From: Thermobispora bispora DSM 43833
GTDB taxonomy: Bacteria; Actinomycetota; Actinomycetes; Streptosporangiales; Streptosporangiaceae
Direction: 5' to 3'
DNA length: 64,000 nucleotides
NCBI RefSeq assembly: GCF_000092645.1
Contig: NC_014165.1
Location: 2,790,001-2,854,000 of the forward strand
Below are positions 62,968-64,000 of this stretch, in pieces (the stretch's first letter is position 1; the number at the start of each line of letters is the position of its first letter). The notes under the pieces were generated by a model, which had not been told where the DNA came from, ran no database searches, and saw only the letters and a list, made by a program, of their open reading frames with translations. Made by a program: the position numbers and the translations under genes.

Positions 62968-64000
62968 GTGCTGCTCATCGAACTGGCCCGGACGTCGGCG
63001 GCGGTCGCCGCGGACTCATCCCGCAAGGCCAAGATCGGGCACCTCGCCGAGCTGTTGCGCCGGGCCGGCCCCGATGAGGCGGAGATCGCGATCGCCTACC
63101 TCTCCGGTGAGCTGCCGCAGCGGCAGATCGGCGTCGGCTGGCGCAGCCTGCTGGACCTGCCCGGCCCGCGGCAGATCGCCACGGCGACCGTCACGCAGGT
63201 CGACGCGATGCTCGAGCGGATCAAGGCCCAGTCCGGCCCCGGATCGCAGGCCGCTCGGCGGGAGCTGCTCGGCGAGCTGTTCGCCTCGCTGACCGAGCAG
63301 GAGCAGTCGTTCCTGCGGCGGCTGCTCGCCGGTGAGCTGCGCCAGGGCGCGCTCGAGGGCGTGATGATCGAGGCGATCGCCGCCGCGGCCGAGGTCCCGG
63401 CCCAGGAGGTCCGCCGGGCCCTCACCCTGCGCGGCTCGCTCCCCGCGGTGGGGGCGGCGGCGCTGCGGGGCGGGGTCGCCGCCCTGCGGGAGTTCCGGCT
63501 GGAGGTCGGCCGGCCGGTCGCGCCGATGCTCGCCCAGAGCGCGCCGAGCGTCACCGCGGCCTTGGAGAAGATCGGCGGCCCCGCCGCGATCGAGTGGAAG
63601 TTCGACGGCGTCCGGGTGCAGGCGCACCGGAAGGGCGGCTGGGTCGGGGTGTTCACCCGCACCCTCGACGACATCACCGCCCAGGTGCCCGAGCTGGTGG
63701 AGGCCGTGCTCGCCCTCCCCGACGACGACCTGGTGCTCGACGGCGAGGTGATCGCGCTCCGGCCCGACGGGCGGCCCGAGCCGTTCCAGGTCACCTCCGG
63801 CCGGGTGGCGAGCCGCACCGATGTGGCCGCGCTCCGCAAGAGCGTGCCGCTCAGCGTCTTCTTCTTCGACGCCCTGCGCGTCGGCGGGGCCGATCTGCTC
63901 GACCTGCCCGGCTCGGAGCGGCACGCCGCGCTCGAGGCGGCCGTCCCGGCCGAGCTGATCGCCCCCAGGATCGTGACCGGGGACCCGGACGAGGGCGAGC
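62968..64000 (+). CDS. ATP-dependent DNA ligase, 5' part (runs off the right edge)
   Basis: The first 344 codons of a ligase of the LigB class. An all-helical N-terminal DNA-binding domain (about 1-175, LTEQEQSFLRRLLAGELRQGALEGVMIEAI) precedes the nucleotidyltransferase domain. The AMP-accepting Lys211 is in motif I EWKFDGVRVQAHR. Motif III-like LVLDGEVIAL and FFFDALRVGG follow. The start is GTG 62968 after CAGGATGACG. The OB-fold end lies outside the window. It seals nicks in repair; NAD-dependent LigA would be the replicative enzyme. Confidence 0.93.
   Translation, partial: MLLIELARTSAAVAADSSRKAKIGHLAELLRRAGPDEAEIAIAYLSGELPQRQIGVGWRSLLDLPGPRQIATATVTQVDAMLERIKAQSGPGSQAARRELLGELFASLTEQEQSFLRRLLAGELRQGALEGVMIEAIAAAAEVPAQEVRRALTLRGSLPAVGAAALRGGVAALREFRLEVGRPVAPMLAQSAPSVTAALEKIGGPAAIEWKFDGVRVQAHRKGGWVGVFTRTLDDITAQVPELVEAVLALPDDDLVLDGEVIALRPDGRPEPFQVTSGRVASRTDVAALRKSVPLSVFFFDALRVGGADLLDLPGSERHAALEAAVPAELIAPRIVTGDPDEGE

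Overview
The window reads as chromosome from a very GC-rich actinomycete. The evidence is strong third-position G/C bias, frequent GTG/TTG starts, TAGGGT-type -10 boxes placed just upstream of start codons, a class II NrdJ with NrdR, an actinobacterial LexA box, GuaB1, Nei2, a short-chain CYP124-like P450 and a TmsA/TmsB-type pair. The glycoside hydrolase content and the second ParE-type GyrB beside the principal sigma factor suggest a Streptosporangiales-type plant-biomass degrader. A Thermobispora-like genus is a guess that cannot be proven here. No tRNA, rRNA, CRISPR array, IS element or prophage was seen.

Layout. 1-16.3 kb: 5' part of parE, a small zinc-binding protein, a GNAT enzyme, a 1.15 kb gene-free repeat-bearing stretch, the principal sigma factor, a PAS-PAS-GAF-PP2C phosphatase, a conserved unknown, pxpA, an orphan peptide-type binding lipoprotein, a membrane-anchored double AAA ATPase and an MFS exporter. 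16.4-36.0 kb: carbohydrate island, interrupted at 22.1-27.3 kb by a small zinc-ribbon protein and a three-gene Ser/Thr-kinase operon. One arm is a cytoplasmic GH3 translationally coupled to a LacI regulator, with palindromic operators upstream. The other is a five-gene operon (GH31 alpha-xylosidase, binding lipoprotein, two permeases, secreted GH3). A ROK regulator sits between with a XylR-type operator. The set fits import and stepwise breakdown of xyloglucan-type oligosaccharides, energised by a shared ATPase encoded elsewhere.

36-49 kb: a small AT-promoter gene, the wreck of an ECF sigma gene, a nitronate monooxygenase, small genes, nei2, a divergent LysR/DJ-1 pair, nrdR-nrdJ under two NrdR boxes, divergent lexA under an SOS box, and a PatB-type C-S lyase. 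Several intergenic spaces here hold degenerate tandem repeats. 49-64 kb: leuS, a proline-rich membrane protein, then a lipid block (CYP124-like P450, acyl-CoA ligase, TmsB and TmsA homologues), a D-2-hydroxyacid dehydrogenase, a GyrI-like protein, guaB1, and the 5' part of an ATP-dependent DNA ligase running off the right edge.

Coordinates of starts were chosen from Shine-Dalgarno spacing where visible. Functions are inferred from motifs read by eye; no database search was run.
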